Source: Splendidivirga corallicola (lineage in GTDB: Bacteria > Bacteroidota > Bacteroidia > Cytophagales > Cyclobacteriaceae). From it: a stretch of DNA of 64,000 nucleotides. Each line of letters begins with the position of its first letter. The first letter of the stretch is position 1. The position numbers and the translations under genes were made by a program. The stretch lies in assembly GCA_030442035.1 (NCBI GenBank), contig JAUJEA010000006.1, positions 248,001-312,000 of the forward strand, in the 5' to 3' direction. Positions 17,213 through 25,399 of this stretch are shown here, in pieces. The notes below the pieces were generated by a model. That model had not been told where the DNA came from, ran no database searches, and worked only from the letters and a program-made list of their open reading frames with translations.

Positions 17213-17425
17213 ATGATACTATTTCAAATTTATATGTCACACAATGGAACATATGGAGTAGCTATTATGATTGGCGCTTCATTTTATTGGTTTATTTCAG
17301 GATTTCGTGAAGATTACAAGTATTTTGCGTCAAAGCGTTTTGAGAGAAGAAATCTTTGGACCGCCTATTTTCTTCAACTCTTTTTTGTTGCTATCATTGG
17401 AATTATTGTATGGGTTATCATTTAA
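17213..17425 (+). CDS. Small two-TM membrane protein
   Basis: This 70-residue protein has hydrophobic segments at ~14-31 (YGVAIMIGASFYWFISGF) and ~47-70 (LWTAYFLQLFFVAIIGIIVW), separated by a basic and aromatic loop (REDYKYFASKRFERRN). It starts 12 bp after the SLATT-like gene, and the M28 peptidase gene begins 38 bp after it, so the three may be cotranscribed. I recognise no family. The tight spacing makes it a plausible partner subunit of the preceding membrane protein. Confidence 0.55.
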   Translation: MILFQIYMSHNGTYGVAIMIGASFYWFISGFREDYKYFASKRFERRNLWTAYFLQLFFVAIIGIIVWVII

Positions 17426-17463
17426 TCATTGGTAATGTTCATTATGCCAGAACTAACTAAATC

Positions 17464-18396
17464 ATGTATTATCTAAAATTGATCTTTCGTCTTTCTCTTT
17501 CATTAATTCTATTTAGCTCCTCTGCATTCTCTCAACAGAAATTTGATGCCATTGAGCTGCTGGAAAATTTTAGGATACTCTCCAGTGATGAATATGGTGG
17601 AAGGGGAACCGGCCAACCGGGTAACAAGAAAGCCAGGAAGTTTCTTGTAAAGAAATTCAAAGAAGCAGGTCTGACACCTTTCGGCAAATCTTATCTTCAA
17701 CCTTTTGATTTTATCTATAAAAAAACAAGTGAACACCTGGAAGGTGCCAATGTAATAGGCCAGATCAAAGGCAAGAAATACCCTGATAAATATATCGTGA
17801 TTGGAGCCCACTATGATCATTTAGGCATACAAAATGGTGCGATATTCAATGGTGCGGATGATAATACTTCCGGAACCTGTGCTTTGCTGGCTTTATCACA
17901 ATACTTCAGGCAACATACACCGGATCATTCCATTATCATCGCAGCTTTTGATGCCGAAGAAAAAGGCCTGATCGGTTCCAAACATTTCGTTGACAACCCT
18001 CCTGTTCCTCTGGAGCAAATGATCTTGAATATTACCATGGATATGATCAGCAGGAATATCCATCATGAGATATACATTGCCGGGACCTATCATTATCCCT
18101 TTTTGAAAGCCCCTCTGGAAAAAGCAATAAAAAAAAGCCACTTGAAAGTTTCATTTGGTCACGATGTGCCTGATGACAAGGAAAAGGATGATTGGACCTA
18201 TTCTTCTGACAATGCCCCATTTCATATCAAAAACATCCCCTTTGCGGCTTTTGAAGTAGAAGACCATCCGGATTATCATAAGGCCACTGATGAATTTAAA
18301 CATATTGAGCCTGCGTTCTATTTAGAGGTAGTAGGTTTAATCATTAATGCCGTAGTTCAATTGGATCATGATTTCGAAAACTTGAAAAATAAATAG
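17464..18396 (+). CDS. M28-family zinc aminopeptidase, secreted
   Basis: The 310-residue precursor has a signal peptide (RLSLSLILFSSSAFSQQ, cut near residue 24). The M28 metal ligands are all visible: His in IGAHYDHLG (~114), Asp in NGADDNTSG (~130), the catalytic/ligand Glu pair in DAEEKGLIG (~163), Asp in ITMDMISRN (~195) and His in HPDYHKATDE (~271). It should be a dinuclear-zinc exopeptidase acting in the periplasm or outside the cell on peptides. It follows the two small membrane-protein genes; a functional link is not evident. Confidence 0.92.
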   Translation: MYYLKLIFRLSLSLILFSSSAFSQQKFDAIELLENFRILSSDEYGGRGTGQPGNKKARKFLVKKFKEAGLTPFGKSYLQPFDFIYKKTSEHLEGANVIGQIKGKKYPDKYIVIGAHYDHLGIQNGAIFNGADDNTSGTCALLALSQYFRQHTPDHSIIIAAFDAEEKGLIGSKHFVDNPPVPLEQMILNITMDMISRNIHHEIYIAGTYHYPFLKAPLEKAIKKSHLKVSFGHDVPDDKEKDDWTYSSDNAPFHIKNIPFAAFEVEDHPDYHKATDEFKHIEPAFYLEVVGLIINAVVQLDHDFENLKNK

Positions 18397-18527
18397 GGGT
18401 AATTATCTACTTGACTGTATTAATTTATGTACAACACAGATAATTGAGTTCTTGACGCCGCTTTAGGGCTATTTAATCTCTAACACTGAGGAAGAAATCG
18501 GGAGGTTAAATAAAGGGCTTTTGCGAT

Positions 18528-18577
18528 AAATGCGCATACCTCAGTAATCAAAATTGATTACTGAGGTATGCGCATTT
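18528..18577. terminator. Near-perfect 50-bp palindrome with T-run
   Basis: Arms 18528-18551 and 18554-18577 are perfect 24-bp reverse complements around the dinucleotide AA. A T-run follows on the plus strand to 18580, and an A-run precedes it, so it could terminate in either direction, mainly the M28 transcript. The length and perfection exceed a normal terminator. A second, weaker stem (ATTTAATCTC with GAGGTTAAAT) lies just upstream at about 18470-18510. Confidence 0.7.
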
Positions 18578-18667
18578 TTTATTGTATCGGATCAATCGCA
18601 ATCTCAAACTGTGATCATGAATGAAAAATGAATTGAACATAAAATTTTCAACTTAAATAATAAACTC

Positions 18668-19279
18668 ATGAAACATAAACAAAAATTAGCCATTGCTTTT
18701 CTTGCATTTGCTGTATTATCAATGTCTTGCAGAAGTGATGATAATGGCAGTCCTTCAAATCCAAGAGTTTTTGGAATATTTACAGTACAAGAGGATGGCG
18801 CTACTGTTTTATCAAACGGTGAAATTAACACGAGAACCTTAAATGATTTTAACAAGATGATTGCTGCTTATCCAAAGATCAGTTTAATCAATATCAAGGA
18901 AATGCCAGGTTCTCTTGATGATGAAACCAATGTTCAAATCGGCAGAAAAATTTATAATCAAGGGATCAATACCCATTTGTTAGACAATGGTCTCATCGCA
19001 TCCGGGGGTGTAGATTTTTTTCTTGCCGGAAAGAAAAGAAGTTTAGGTAAGAATATCATGATCGGGGTACATTCATGGTCAGATGGCAAACAGGAAGCGA
19101 CTGATTTCCCCGATAACTCTCCCGAACATGATCTTTTTATCCAATATTATAAAGACATTGGGTTTAGTGATCAGCTGGCCAGGGATTTTTATTTCTTCAC
19201 TATTAAAGCTGCTTCTGCAGACGGCATCCATTATATGACGGCAGCGGAAATCGACCTTTATCAAATGATTAGAGAATAA
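18668..19279 (+). CDS. Lipoprotein with ClpP/crotonase-like (COG3904-type) fold
   Basis: This 203-residue lipoprotein has signal peptide and lipobox LSMSCRSDD (Cys ~21). The body resembles periplasmic ClpP-like proteins of the COG3904 type. GEINTRTLNDFNKMI is followed by a segment where a beta-strand and GSLDDETNVQIGRKI replace the usual GG-rich turn, then GLIASGGVDFFLAGKKRSL occupies the position of the family's CASAC-type nucleophile region, then KNIMIGVHSW. A Ser in IASGG could act as nucleophile, but I cannot confirm a catalytic triad. Function unknown; a convergent terminator hairpin follows the stop. Confidence 0.6.
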   Translation: MKHKQKLAIAFLAFAVLSMSCRSDDNGSPSNPRVFGIFTVQEDGATVLSNGEINTRTLNDFNKMIAAYPKISLINIKEMPGSLDDETNVQIGRKIYNQGINTHLLDNGLIASGGVDFFLAGKKRSLGKNIMIGVHSWSDGKQEATDFPDNSPEHDLFIQYYKDIGFSDQLARDFYFFTIKAASADGIHYMTAAEIDLYQMIRE

Positions 19280-19302
19280 ATAATTGAGATGCATTAAAAG
19301 TA

Positions 19303-19336
19303 AAAGGCAACAGGCGCTCATGTTCCTATTGCCTTT
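19303..19336. terminator. Convergent terminator hairpin
   Basis: AAAGGCAA at 19303-19310 pairs with TTGCCTTT at 19329-19336, extended inward by CAGG/CCTA with one mismatch. It lies between two convergent lipoprotein genes and can serve both. Confidence 0.6.
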
Positions 19337-19396
19337 GAAAAAAGCTGGGTAAGCTTATAGATCTTAAACTTGTTTTGATATAATTTGATATAACTA

Positions 19397-19774
19397 TTAT
19401 TCGCTCCTGATTATGAATGGAATGTCTTCATCCAGATCAATACTATAAGTGTATTTTTTTCCTGGCTCCAGTTCTTTCCAAAGAATCAGCCAATTCTTCG
19501 GCATTAGTACAATCTCCTGACCATCTAAATTAAATTTGACAAAGTCCGCTACATAGCTTAATTCAAAAACCTTAAAGTCAGAAGCCTGGCCACTCGTTAA
19601 GGTTCCATAGCTCCGTTCAAGGCCTGAAATATTGATAGTCAGATCTTCAAGATCATGTTGAGATAAGTTTTCAACATTGATCAGTGCAATAGGCTTTTGT
19701 TCGTCATCATCATTACAGCTGAATAGGAACACAAATATTAAAGCCGGTAGTATTGAATTAAATATCTTTTTCAT
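19397..19774 (-). CDS. Hypothetical lipoprotein
   Basis: The 125-residue precursor has a signal peptide ending in a lipobox (FVFLFSCNDDDE, Cys ~19) with acidic residues after the Cys, a common surface-export signal in Bacteroidota. The remainder is predicted beta-rich (LEDLTINISGLERSYGTLTS, KKYTYSIDLDEDIPFIIRSE). No family recognised. It is convergent with the ClpP-like lipoprotein gene and has 171 bp without features before the amidase stop. Confidence 0.6.
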   Translation of the reverse strand: MKKIFNSILPALIFVFLFSCNDDDEQKPIALINVENLSQHDLEDLTINISGLERSYGTLTSGQASDFKVFELSYVADFVKFNLDGQEIVLMPKNWLILWKELEPGKKYTYSIDLDEDIPFIIRSE

Positions 19775-19945
19775 TTTTCAACCACTATAGTTTAAAAAAG
19801 ATTGTTCTTGCTAACTGATCCTAGGACACATCCTTTTGCAAAAGGGTTGGTTCTATGGGTTGAAAAGTAATGTTAAAAGAAATTAAAGTTTCAATCGGAT
19901 TATTGGTTCTTCGAATTTAAATCTTCAACCAATTTTATCCATAAA

Positions 19946-21523
19946 TTATTTCTCCTCCAACTTAGGGAATAGTACTGGGGTTTTACGATGTTTTGTTCCT
20001 TGCTCATAAGCATAGGCATATCGAATTAAGGTTGGTTCGTCAAACATTCTTCCCACAAATTGTAATCCGGCAGGAAGGTCATCGTAAGTATATCCCATTG
20101 GAACTGTGAAGGCAGGTTGCCCGGTATGGGGTGCTATCACCTGGCTATTATCTCCTTTATACCCCTCTGTATCACCAATTTTTGCAGGTGGATGATTCCA
20201 GGATGGATAAATAATCGCCCCAAGATCAAGGCTATCCATGACCGTAACAATAGCCTCTCTAAAGGCAATTCTTTTTGGATCTTCGAATGGACTTTCACAT
20301 GGTCTGTCAAGTGGTTCTTCATTTACCAATCTTCCTGCAAAATAATCCAGGTCTTCTTTGATATAATCTGAGTATTTACCGGAGGCCATGATCTCCATTA
20401 AATTCTTAACCGGGACATTATCTCCCTGATCGGCGAGGTATTCATTAAGATCATCATGAAACACCGGGCACCATTGACCTCTTCTAAGGCTATCAAACTG
20501 TGGTATATCAACAGGGTCCAGGACTTCCGCTCCAAGTTCTCTCAAATCTGCAATGGCTTGTTCAAAAAGGGTAGTTACTTGAGGATCGGGATCGACATCA
20601 CTCAAAATTCTCAAGACACCTATTCTGGCACCTTTCAAACCATCTTTATCAAGGAACTGGCGATAATTTTCAGGTACCTTCCCCTCGGAATATTTGGTTA
20701 ATGCATCATTTGGATCAGGTCCGGCAATTACCTCCAGGATCCGTGCAGCATCAGCTACGGTCCTGGTCATGGGCCCTCCAACATCATTTCTTAAGTATAG
20801 AGGAATAATCCCATGTCGACTGGTTAACCCTAATGTTGATCTGAATCCAACCAAGGCATTGTGAGAAGAAGGTCCTCGAATGGAATTACCTGTATCCGTT
20901 CCTAACCCTACCAACCCAAAATTAGCCGCTACAGCAGCCCCTGTCCCACCGCTTGAACCAGCCGGCACATGTTCAAGGTTGTAAGGATTTCTTGTTTCTC
21001 CGGCAATAGAACTGATAGTAACCTTTGGACTAAAGGCCCATTCGGCCATGTTAGACTTAGCCAGTACAATAGCTCCTGCCTCTTTAAGTGCCTTTACCTG
21101 ATAAGCGTCATAGACAGGCTGAAATCCTTCTAAAGCTGCTGAACCAGCTGTAGTTTACAAACCAATGGTATTATAGTTGTCTTTAACGATCACCGGAATT
21201 CCATGCAGCGGCCTTAGCTTCCCCGTTTCAAGGAACTCTTTATCCAAAGATTTGGCAACTTCCAATGCCCTTGGGTTCTTAACAACGATTGCATTTAACC
21301 CTGTCGATTGATCATAAGTATCAATTCGGTTGAAATAATCTTTGACCAATTGTTCAGCTGTAACCTGCCCTCGCTTCATGGCTTCATGTACATCTGCGAC
21401 AGTAGCTTCTAATATCTGAAACTGACCAGCCTCGGAAGAGTCTGCTGGCTTTTGAGAATCACAGGAACTAAGTACTGAAAGTAAAAGGCATAGATAAACA
21501 AAGGTAGCTATCCTGGCAAACAT
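19946..21523 (-). pseudogene. Amidase-signature lipoprotein interrupted by one in-frame stop
   Basis: The reading frame is continuous from ATG 21523 to the stop at 19946 except for TAA at codon 123 (21155-21157). Around it the frame reads DNYNTIGL-stop-TTAGSAALEGF; amidases usually have a residue before TTAGS, so a CAA-to-TAA change (Gln) explains it. There is no frameshift. All three catalytic elements of the amidase signature family remain: Lys in IPVIVKDNYNT (~112), the cis-Ser/Ser region AGSSGGTGAA (~185) and GNSIRGPSS (~210). A signal peptide with lipobox LSSC places the intact product in the periplasm. It is either a recent pseudogene, a readthrough gene or a sequencing error. The downstream part could restart at ATG 21049 but would lack the catalytic Lys. 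Confidence 0.85.
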
Positions 21524-21677
21524 GGCATTTCCGGGTTATGTGTTTGAAACACGAACAAAAATCAATCTCATAAGATAGCTAATATTTTAATAATAAAGTT
21601 CTTTTAGCACAACTGCCTTTTTTGTATATCCTTTCCAATGAAGGAAGAGATTTCAATGTTTTATTTTCACAGGAAAA

Positions 21678-22232
21678 CTATTTTAGTTCTTTGGCTTGAT
21701 CTACCCAGCCCTCTCTTTCAATTCTTCCGGGGAAGAATTCAATCGCTTCTCCAACTTTCTTAATTGTTTGAGGAGTAAATTCGCTTATTTGTTGAAATGT
21801 ATAAACACCGAGGTTATTAAGTTTTCTCTCAATATAAGGACCAACACCACTGATAAGTTTGAGATCATCTTTTTTGTCAGGAGATACAACGCTAAAGCCC
21901 CATCGCTCTGCTATGCTCTGAGTTGCCAGATCAATGGTACCAGCTGAAGCTGCTCCCTGACTGGTTTCAAGACAATTGGCTAGTTTCAATTCCAACCTAT
22001 CATATTTGGATTGAAGTTGAACCAGGTCATTCTCCAGTCCAGAAGCTCTTCCTTTCCAGCCATTTAATTCAGCTTTCATAATATCTATTTCAACGTTTTT
22101 ATCATTTATCTTTCTTTTCCTGAAAAACCAGGCTATAATGAATCCTATGATGGCTGCCACCAGTAACATCACAAACAAAACAATGGTGGCTTCATTTTTA
22201 TTTTCCGGATTTAAAAAAGCTGCTATGATCAT
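21678..22232 (-). CDS. Membrane-anchored coiled-coil protein with helix-hairpin-helix domain
   Basis: The 184-residue protein has one membrane span at ~18-37 (IVLFVMLLVAAIIGFIIAWF), a basic stop-transfer patch, a coiled coil at ~45-88 (IMKAELNGWKGRASGLENDL and following), and a C-terminal helix-hairpin-helix domain (DDLKLISGVGPYIERKLNN, then FPGRIEREGWVDQAKEL). This is the domain set of proteins annotated as predicted flap-endonuclease-like (COG3743), often next to OmpA genes in Bacteroidota. The HhH motif normally binds DNA or protein; no nuclease residues are visible. It lies 23 bp after the OmpA gene and is probably cotranscribed with it. Confidence 0.75.
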   Translation of the reverse strand: MIIAAFLNPENKNEATIVLFVMLLVAAIIGFIIAWFFRKRKINDKNVEIDIMKAELNGWKGRASGLENDLVQLQSKYDRLELKLANCLETSQGAASAGTIDLATQSIAERWGFSVVSPDKKDDLKLISGVGPYIERKLNNLGVYTFQQISEFTPQTIKKVGEAIEFFPGRIEREGWVDQAKELK

Positions 22233-22255
22233 GGTATTATTTTTTAGGTAAGTAA

Positions 22256-23128
22256 TTACTGTATGGTGATTTCAACTCTTCGATTTTTTTTCCTTCCAGT
22301 GACTGTGGTGTTATCTGCAATGGGTTCACGATCCCCCTTTGATGAAACTAAAATATTCGCAGGGAGAAAACCTTTACTCACAAGCATATCTTTTATGGTA
22401 TTGGCCCTGTTCATTCCATATTGATTATTTAGAGCCTCAGTTCCCGTGTTATCTGCGTGACCTGTTACTGATACTGTTTTCCCCTGTTCCATAACTTTTT
22501 GTACCAATACATCCAATTTTCGATTTAATACCGTATCCATTGAGGGGTTCACTGAAGCCGAAGGAAAATAAATGATAATCTTTCCCTCCAATTCTTCAAC
22601 CTCAAAATCATTGAAAATCAAGCTTTTCTCCTCAACTTTCATCTCTTCCGTTGTAACATCGAAATCAATCGCTTCAAAAGGAGAAGCCAATGGTTCGGTC
22701 AGCTTTTCATGCTCAACTGACGCTACGCTCACTCTTTTGGTATATGGCGTATTTTTGAGCAGTTCTTTGATACTATTGGCACGTGCCAGCCCCAGGTTAT
22801 CAAACCCTGATTGGTTATTCTCATTGCCATAATAAAAGCCTGTTATTTTCAATCGCCTAGAAGAATCTTCCGCGAGCTTTTGTAAGAGGTTGGTTTTAAT
22901 TTCAGATATTGCCAATGTATCGACTGGAATATGCTTTCCCCAATGAAAAACAAAGTTTTCCGAATAATGATCAGCTTCAAATTCATTCGATTGAGCAGAT
23001 GCAGATGTGGTAGTTTCCGTGGCAATAGCGTTTTCTCTACATAGCAACATAATGTTACAAACATAGTAGCGAATTGTGACGGAGCTCCACAGTAAAAAGG
23101 CTATCACACCAAGAACAACGATTCTCAT
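22256..23128 (-). CDS. OmpA-family protein with two OmpA-like domains
   Basis: The 290-residue protein has an N-terminal membrane anchor or signal (LGVIAFLLWSSVTIRYYVC). It carries a degenerate OmpA-like domain at ~60-135 (LKITGFYYGNENNQSGFDNL, ARANSIKELL) and a canonical one at ~175-288 (VSVTGHADNTGTEALNNQYG, NRANTIKDMLVSKG, RKKNRRVEITI). The second should bind peptidoglycan in the periplasm. It precedes the coiled-coil HhH protein by 23 bp. There is no beta-barrel, so it tethers rather than forms a pore. Confidence 0.88.
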   Translation of the reverse strand: MRIVVLGVIAFLLWSSVTIRYYVCNIMLLCRENAIATETTTSASAQSNEFEADHYSENFVFHWGKHIPVDTLAISEIKTNLLQKLAEDSSRRLKITGFYYGNENNQSGFDNLGLARANSIKELLKNTPYTKRVSVASVEHEKLTEPLASPFEAIDFDVTTEEMKVEEKSLIFNDFEVEELEGKIIIYFPSASVNPSMDTVLNRKLDVLVQKVMEQGKTVSVTGHADNTGTEALNNQYGMNRANTIKDMLVSKGFLPANILVSSKGDREPIADNTTVTGRKKNRRVEITIQ

Positions 23129-23319
23129 ATGCCTGATAGATTTAGGTTAGATTATAAGGTTAATTCCGGAATGATATTCGGCAATAATGAGGTGCTATGT
23201 CACTTTTTTGGGTGCATTATAGAAATTGCTCGATCAATAGTGGTTTTTGCACGGTGGAAAGGGTATACCATATAATAGCTAAGGGAAGCTCAATTTGTAC
23301 CAGCTTAACAAAGCTTTGA

Positions 23320-23348
23320 AAAAGCACTCAAAAATCATGAGTGCTTTT
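23320..23348 (-). terminator. Terminator after GNAT gene
   Basis: AAAAGCACTCA (23320-23330) and TGAGTGCTTTT (23338-23348) form a perfect 11-bp stem with a 7-nt loop, ending in T residues on the minus strand, 10 bp after the stop of the leftward GNAT gene. Confidence 0.85.
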
Positions 23349-23358
23349 CAAGACATGT

Positions 23359-23868
23359 TCAAGCATGTTGTTTTACATAAAAAACAGTTGGCTTTCCATC
23401 AACTACTTCTTGCTTATGAAAGCTCATCCCCAAACGATTTATGACCCTAATGGATGCAATATTTGGCACATCACAACTCGCTATCAATTCATCAAATTTC
23501 AAATGTTCCAAAGCCCAATCCATAATTCTTTGAGCTGCTTCTGTAGCAAAACCGAAACCCTGAAAATTCGGATCTAAGCCATACAACAATTGAGGGTGTT
23601 TTTCATCGAAGAAAAACCATAATCCAACAAAACCTATTGCTTCATTGGTATCTTTTTTCCGGATGAGCCACAATCCAAACTCATCTTTTTCAAAATGATT
23701 AATACTTGTTGAGATGATATCATCCGTTTGTTCAATGGGTATCATTATATCATCCCACAAATACTTTCTTACCTCTGGTTTTGTCCAGGTATGATGTAGT
23801 ATATTCAAGTCCTGATGCTGAACAGGCACCAGTCTTAGTCTTTTAGTGACTAATTCAAGATTTTCCAT
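23359..23868 (-). CDS. RimJ/RimL-type GNAT N-acetyltransferase
   Basis: The 169-residue protein is a single GNAT domain of the RimJ/RimL class: LVTKRLRLVPVQHQDLN at the N-terminus, FGLWLIRKKDTNEAIGFVGL, then the acetyl-CoA motif region YGLDPNFQGFGFATEAAQRI and SCDVPNIASIRVINRLGMS with a C-terminal YVKQHA. Such enzymes acetylate protein N-termini, polyamines or antibiotics; the substrate here is unknown. It is monocistronic with its own terminator. Confidence 0.88.
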   Translation of the reverse strand: MENLELVTKRLRLVPVQHQDLNILHHTWTKPEVRKYLWDDIMIPIEQTDDIISTSINHFEKDEFGLWLIRKKDTNEAIGFVGLWFFFDEKHPQLLYGLDPNFQGFGFATEAAQRIMDWALEHLKFDELIASCDVPNIASIRVINRLGMSFHKQEVVDGKPTVFYVKQHA

Positions 23869-23966
23869 GTTAATTACTTTAATATTTGGATAGAATATTC
23901 CCTATGAACCGTGCAGAGCCCGGTTAAAAGAATAATTTTGAACACTATATGCAGGGAACAAAAATC

Positions 23967-23986
23967 GATTTGCCAATTGGCAAATC
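23967..23986. repeat. Perfect 20-bp palindrome
   Basis: GATTTGCCAATTGGCAAATC is its own reverse complement. It could be a repressor operator for the leftward GNAT gene, whose start lies 99 bp away, or a simple cruciform; nothing nearby decides this. Confidence 0.5.
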
Positions 23987-24132
23987 AAGCAATATCAATA
24001 AGGGATATTGATAAACTAGCGATTAGGTGGAGTCAGTAATAACATGGTCAAGGTTTGATTTGAAAGATGCTAAGATAAAATCATTTTCTTTTTTATCATA
24101 ATCAGCATAACACTTAATTGGGCAGTTGTTAA

Positions 24133-24271
24133 AGTGTTGAGGTGTTTAAGTATTTACGTTGGAAGAGGCATAGATCGTTAAGTTAAGCCTTTAGGTATCG
24201 GGTATCAGGTTTCAGGTACAATCCAAAAAAATATTGTGAAGGCTAAAATCTAAGACCTGATACCTGAATGC
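24133..24271. repeat. Interspersed repeat cluster of GTGTTGA and TTTCAGG types
   Basis: GTGTTGAGGTGTTTAAG near 24136 matches the block at 6699-6741. It is followed by an imperfect inverted repeat: GGTATCAGGTTTCAGGT (from 24201) against ACCTGATACCTGAATGC (24255-24271), loop about 38 nt. These are the same two sequence types seen at 6.5-6.9 kb and, for GTGTTGA, at the ends of the four-helix-bundle element. Confidence 0.65.
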
Positions 24272-24487
24272 TTTATAATACTTTGCCCATCTAAACAGCG
24301 ATTAATTGCTGATTTTAAAAGTACGTGAATTAGTAGATTAAATAGCTTCATTCACACCTCAGACCAGTATTTTCTAAAATTCTAAAAGTACCCATTCCTG
24401 GTTTTTACGTTTGGATGCCTTTGCAAAGAATGGTTATTTGAAACGAAACTTTTATCAAACTCTTTTTAAACATTTCAAGTAACAATT

Positions 24488-25333
24488 ATGAAGGCTACCA
24501 CCAAGACCTATCTAATAGACTTTCTGGCCGGAGCTCTTAACCTTGTCGTTACCATTCACCTTTTGAATGAAGATGTCAATTTTTCCATAGTATTCCTGAC
24601 AGCCGGATTCGGCTCTCTGATAGTTGCTTTATTACGTGCAAGGATAGATAGTAATATCGAACTTTTGTTAAGGCTTAATGCAGGCTTTTTATTCTTTTTC
24701 TTAATTGGCATGAATGTATGGATCTTCCTTTTAATTCCAATCTCAGCACTTGGGATGTCCATATTAGGGCTAAAATTAAAACAACGTCAATTCACTGCTT
24801 TTCATAAATTCCTTTTTGCTGGTCTAGGTCTAAGCATCATATTTTTTATTGCCTGGAAAGTAGTTCCATCGATCATCCAAATGCAGACCAATACTAATGT
24901 TGAAAACCTGTCTCAAAAGATTATCTCAAACATAGAAGTAACTGACCTTGAAGGTGATCCAATTAAGTCCGACATGCTAAAAAATAAAGTATTGGTTTTG
25001 GACTTTTGGGCGACCTGGTGCAAGCCATGCTTGCAGGAGTTTGAAGAAATTGAGGAAATATGGTCAATGTATGAAAGAGATCCGGAAGTAGCCTTTCTCT
25101 TCATAAGTAGTGAAGAGAAGGAGAAGATCAAACGTTTTGTGCTAAAGAAAGGATATCCTTTTACATTTGCTCATGATCCTGACGGCCAGTTTTCACGAAA
25201 GATGCAAATATCGATTTTACCAATGGTTTTAGTCATTGATAAAAACGATTCTATCCGGTATGTCCATAAAGGATATATGGCTGGAGGAAAGTTTGGTACA
25301 AAACTTAAAGAGGAAATCGAATCTTTAAAATAG
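24488..25333 (+). CDS. TlpA/ResA-like thioredoxin with multi-TM N-terminus
   Basis: The 281-residue protein begins with about 4-5 membrane helices (residues ~7-130, for example FLIGMNVWIFLLIPISALGM and FAGLGLSIIFFIAWKVV). A periplasmic thioredoxin-like domain follows with the redox motif FWATWCKPC (~172-180), VAFLFISSEEKEKIKRF, and cis-Pro region ISILPMVLVIDKND. Such proteins reduce disulfides in the periplasm, for example during cytochrome maturation; the extra membrane helices are unusual compared with single-anchor ResA. It is convergent with metF, with a shared terminator. Confidence 0.85.
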   Translation: MKATTKTYLIDFLAGALNLVVTIHLLNEDVNFSIVFLTAGFGSLIVALLRARIDSNIELLLRLNAGFLFFFLIGMNVWIFLLIPISALGMSILGLKLKQRQFTAFHKFLFAGLGLSIIFFIAWKVVPSIIQMQTNTNVENLSQKIISNIEVTDLEGDPIKSDMLKNKVLVLDFWATWCKPCLQEFEEIEEIWSMYERDPEVAFLFISSEEKEKIKRFVLKKGYPFTFAHDPDGQFSRKMQISILPMVLVIDKNDSIRYVHKGYMAGGKFGTKLKEEIESLK

Positions 25334-25349
25334 CGGAAGCTCATGGTAA

Positions 25350-25385
25350 GGATAAAAGGCTGTTTGAGTGATATGCCTTTTATCC
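25350..25385. terminator. Convergent terminator between TlpA-like gene and metF
   Basis: GGATAAAAGGC (25350-25360) pairs perfectly with GCCTTTTATCC (25375-25385). It lies midway in the 66 bp between the two convergent stops and can end both transcripts. Confidence 0.75.
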
Positions 25386-25399
25386 CCGGCATTGTTAAT

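Larger units (their letters stand above)
23869..24487. other. Intergenic region with palindromes and interspersed repeats
   Basis: No gene is supported in 619 bp. It contains a perfect 20-bp palindrome at 23967-23986, a small TATCAATA/TATTGATA hairpin just after it, and the GTGTTGA/TTTCAGG repeat cluster at 24133-24271 described separately. The TlpA-like gene promoter should lie in the last 150 bp. Confidence 0.55.

Noticed and set aside
16748-18396. Defence island around the SLATT-like gene
   Set aside because: Neighbours are an M28 peptidase and biosynthetic genes; no nucleotide cyclase, nuclease or SLOG/TIR gene is seen.
21049-21523. Amidase broken by a frameshift into two genes
   Set aside because: The two pieces are in the same frame (474 bases between starts, a multiple of three); only one TAA separates them.
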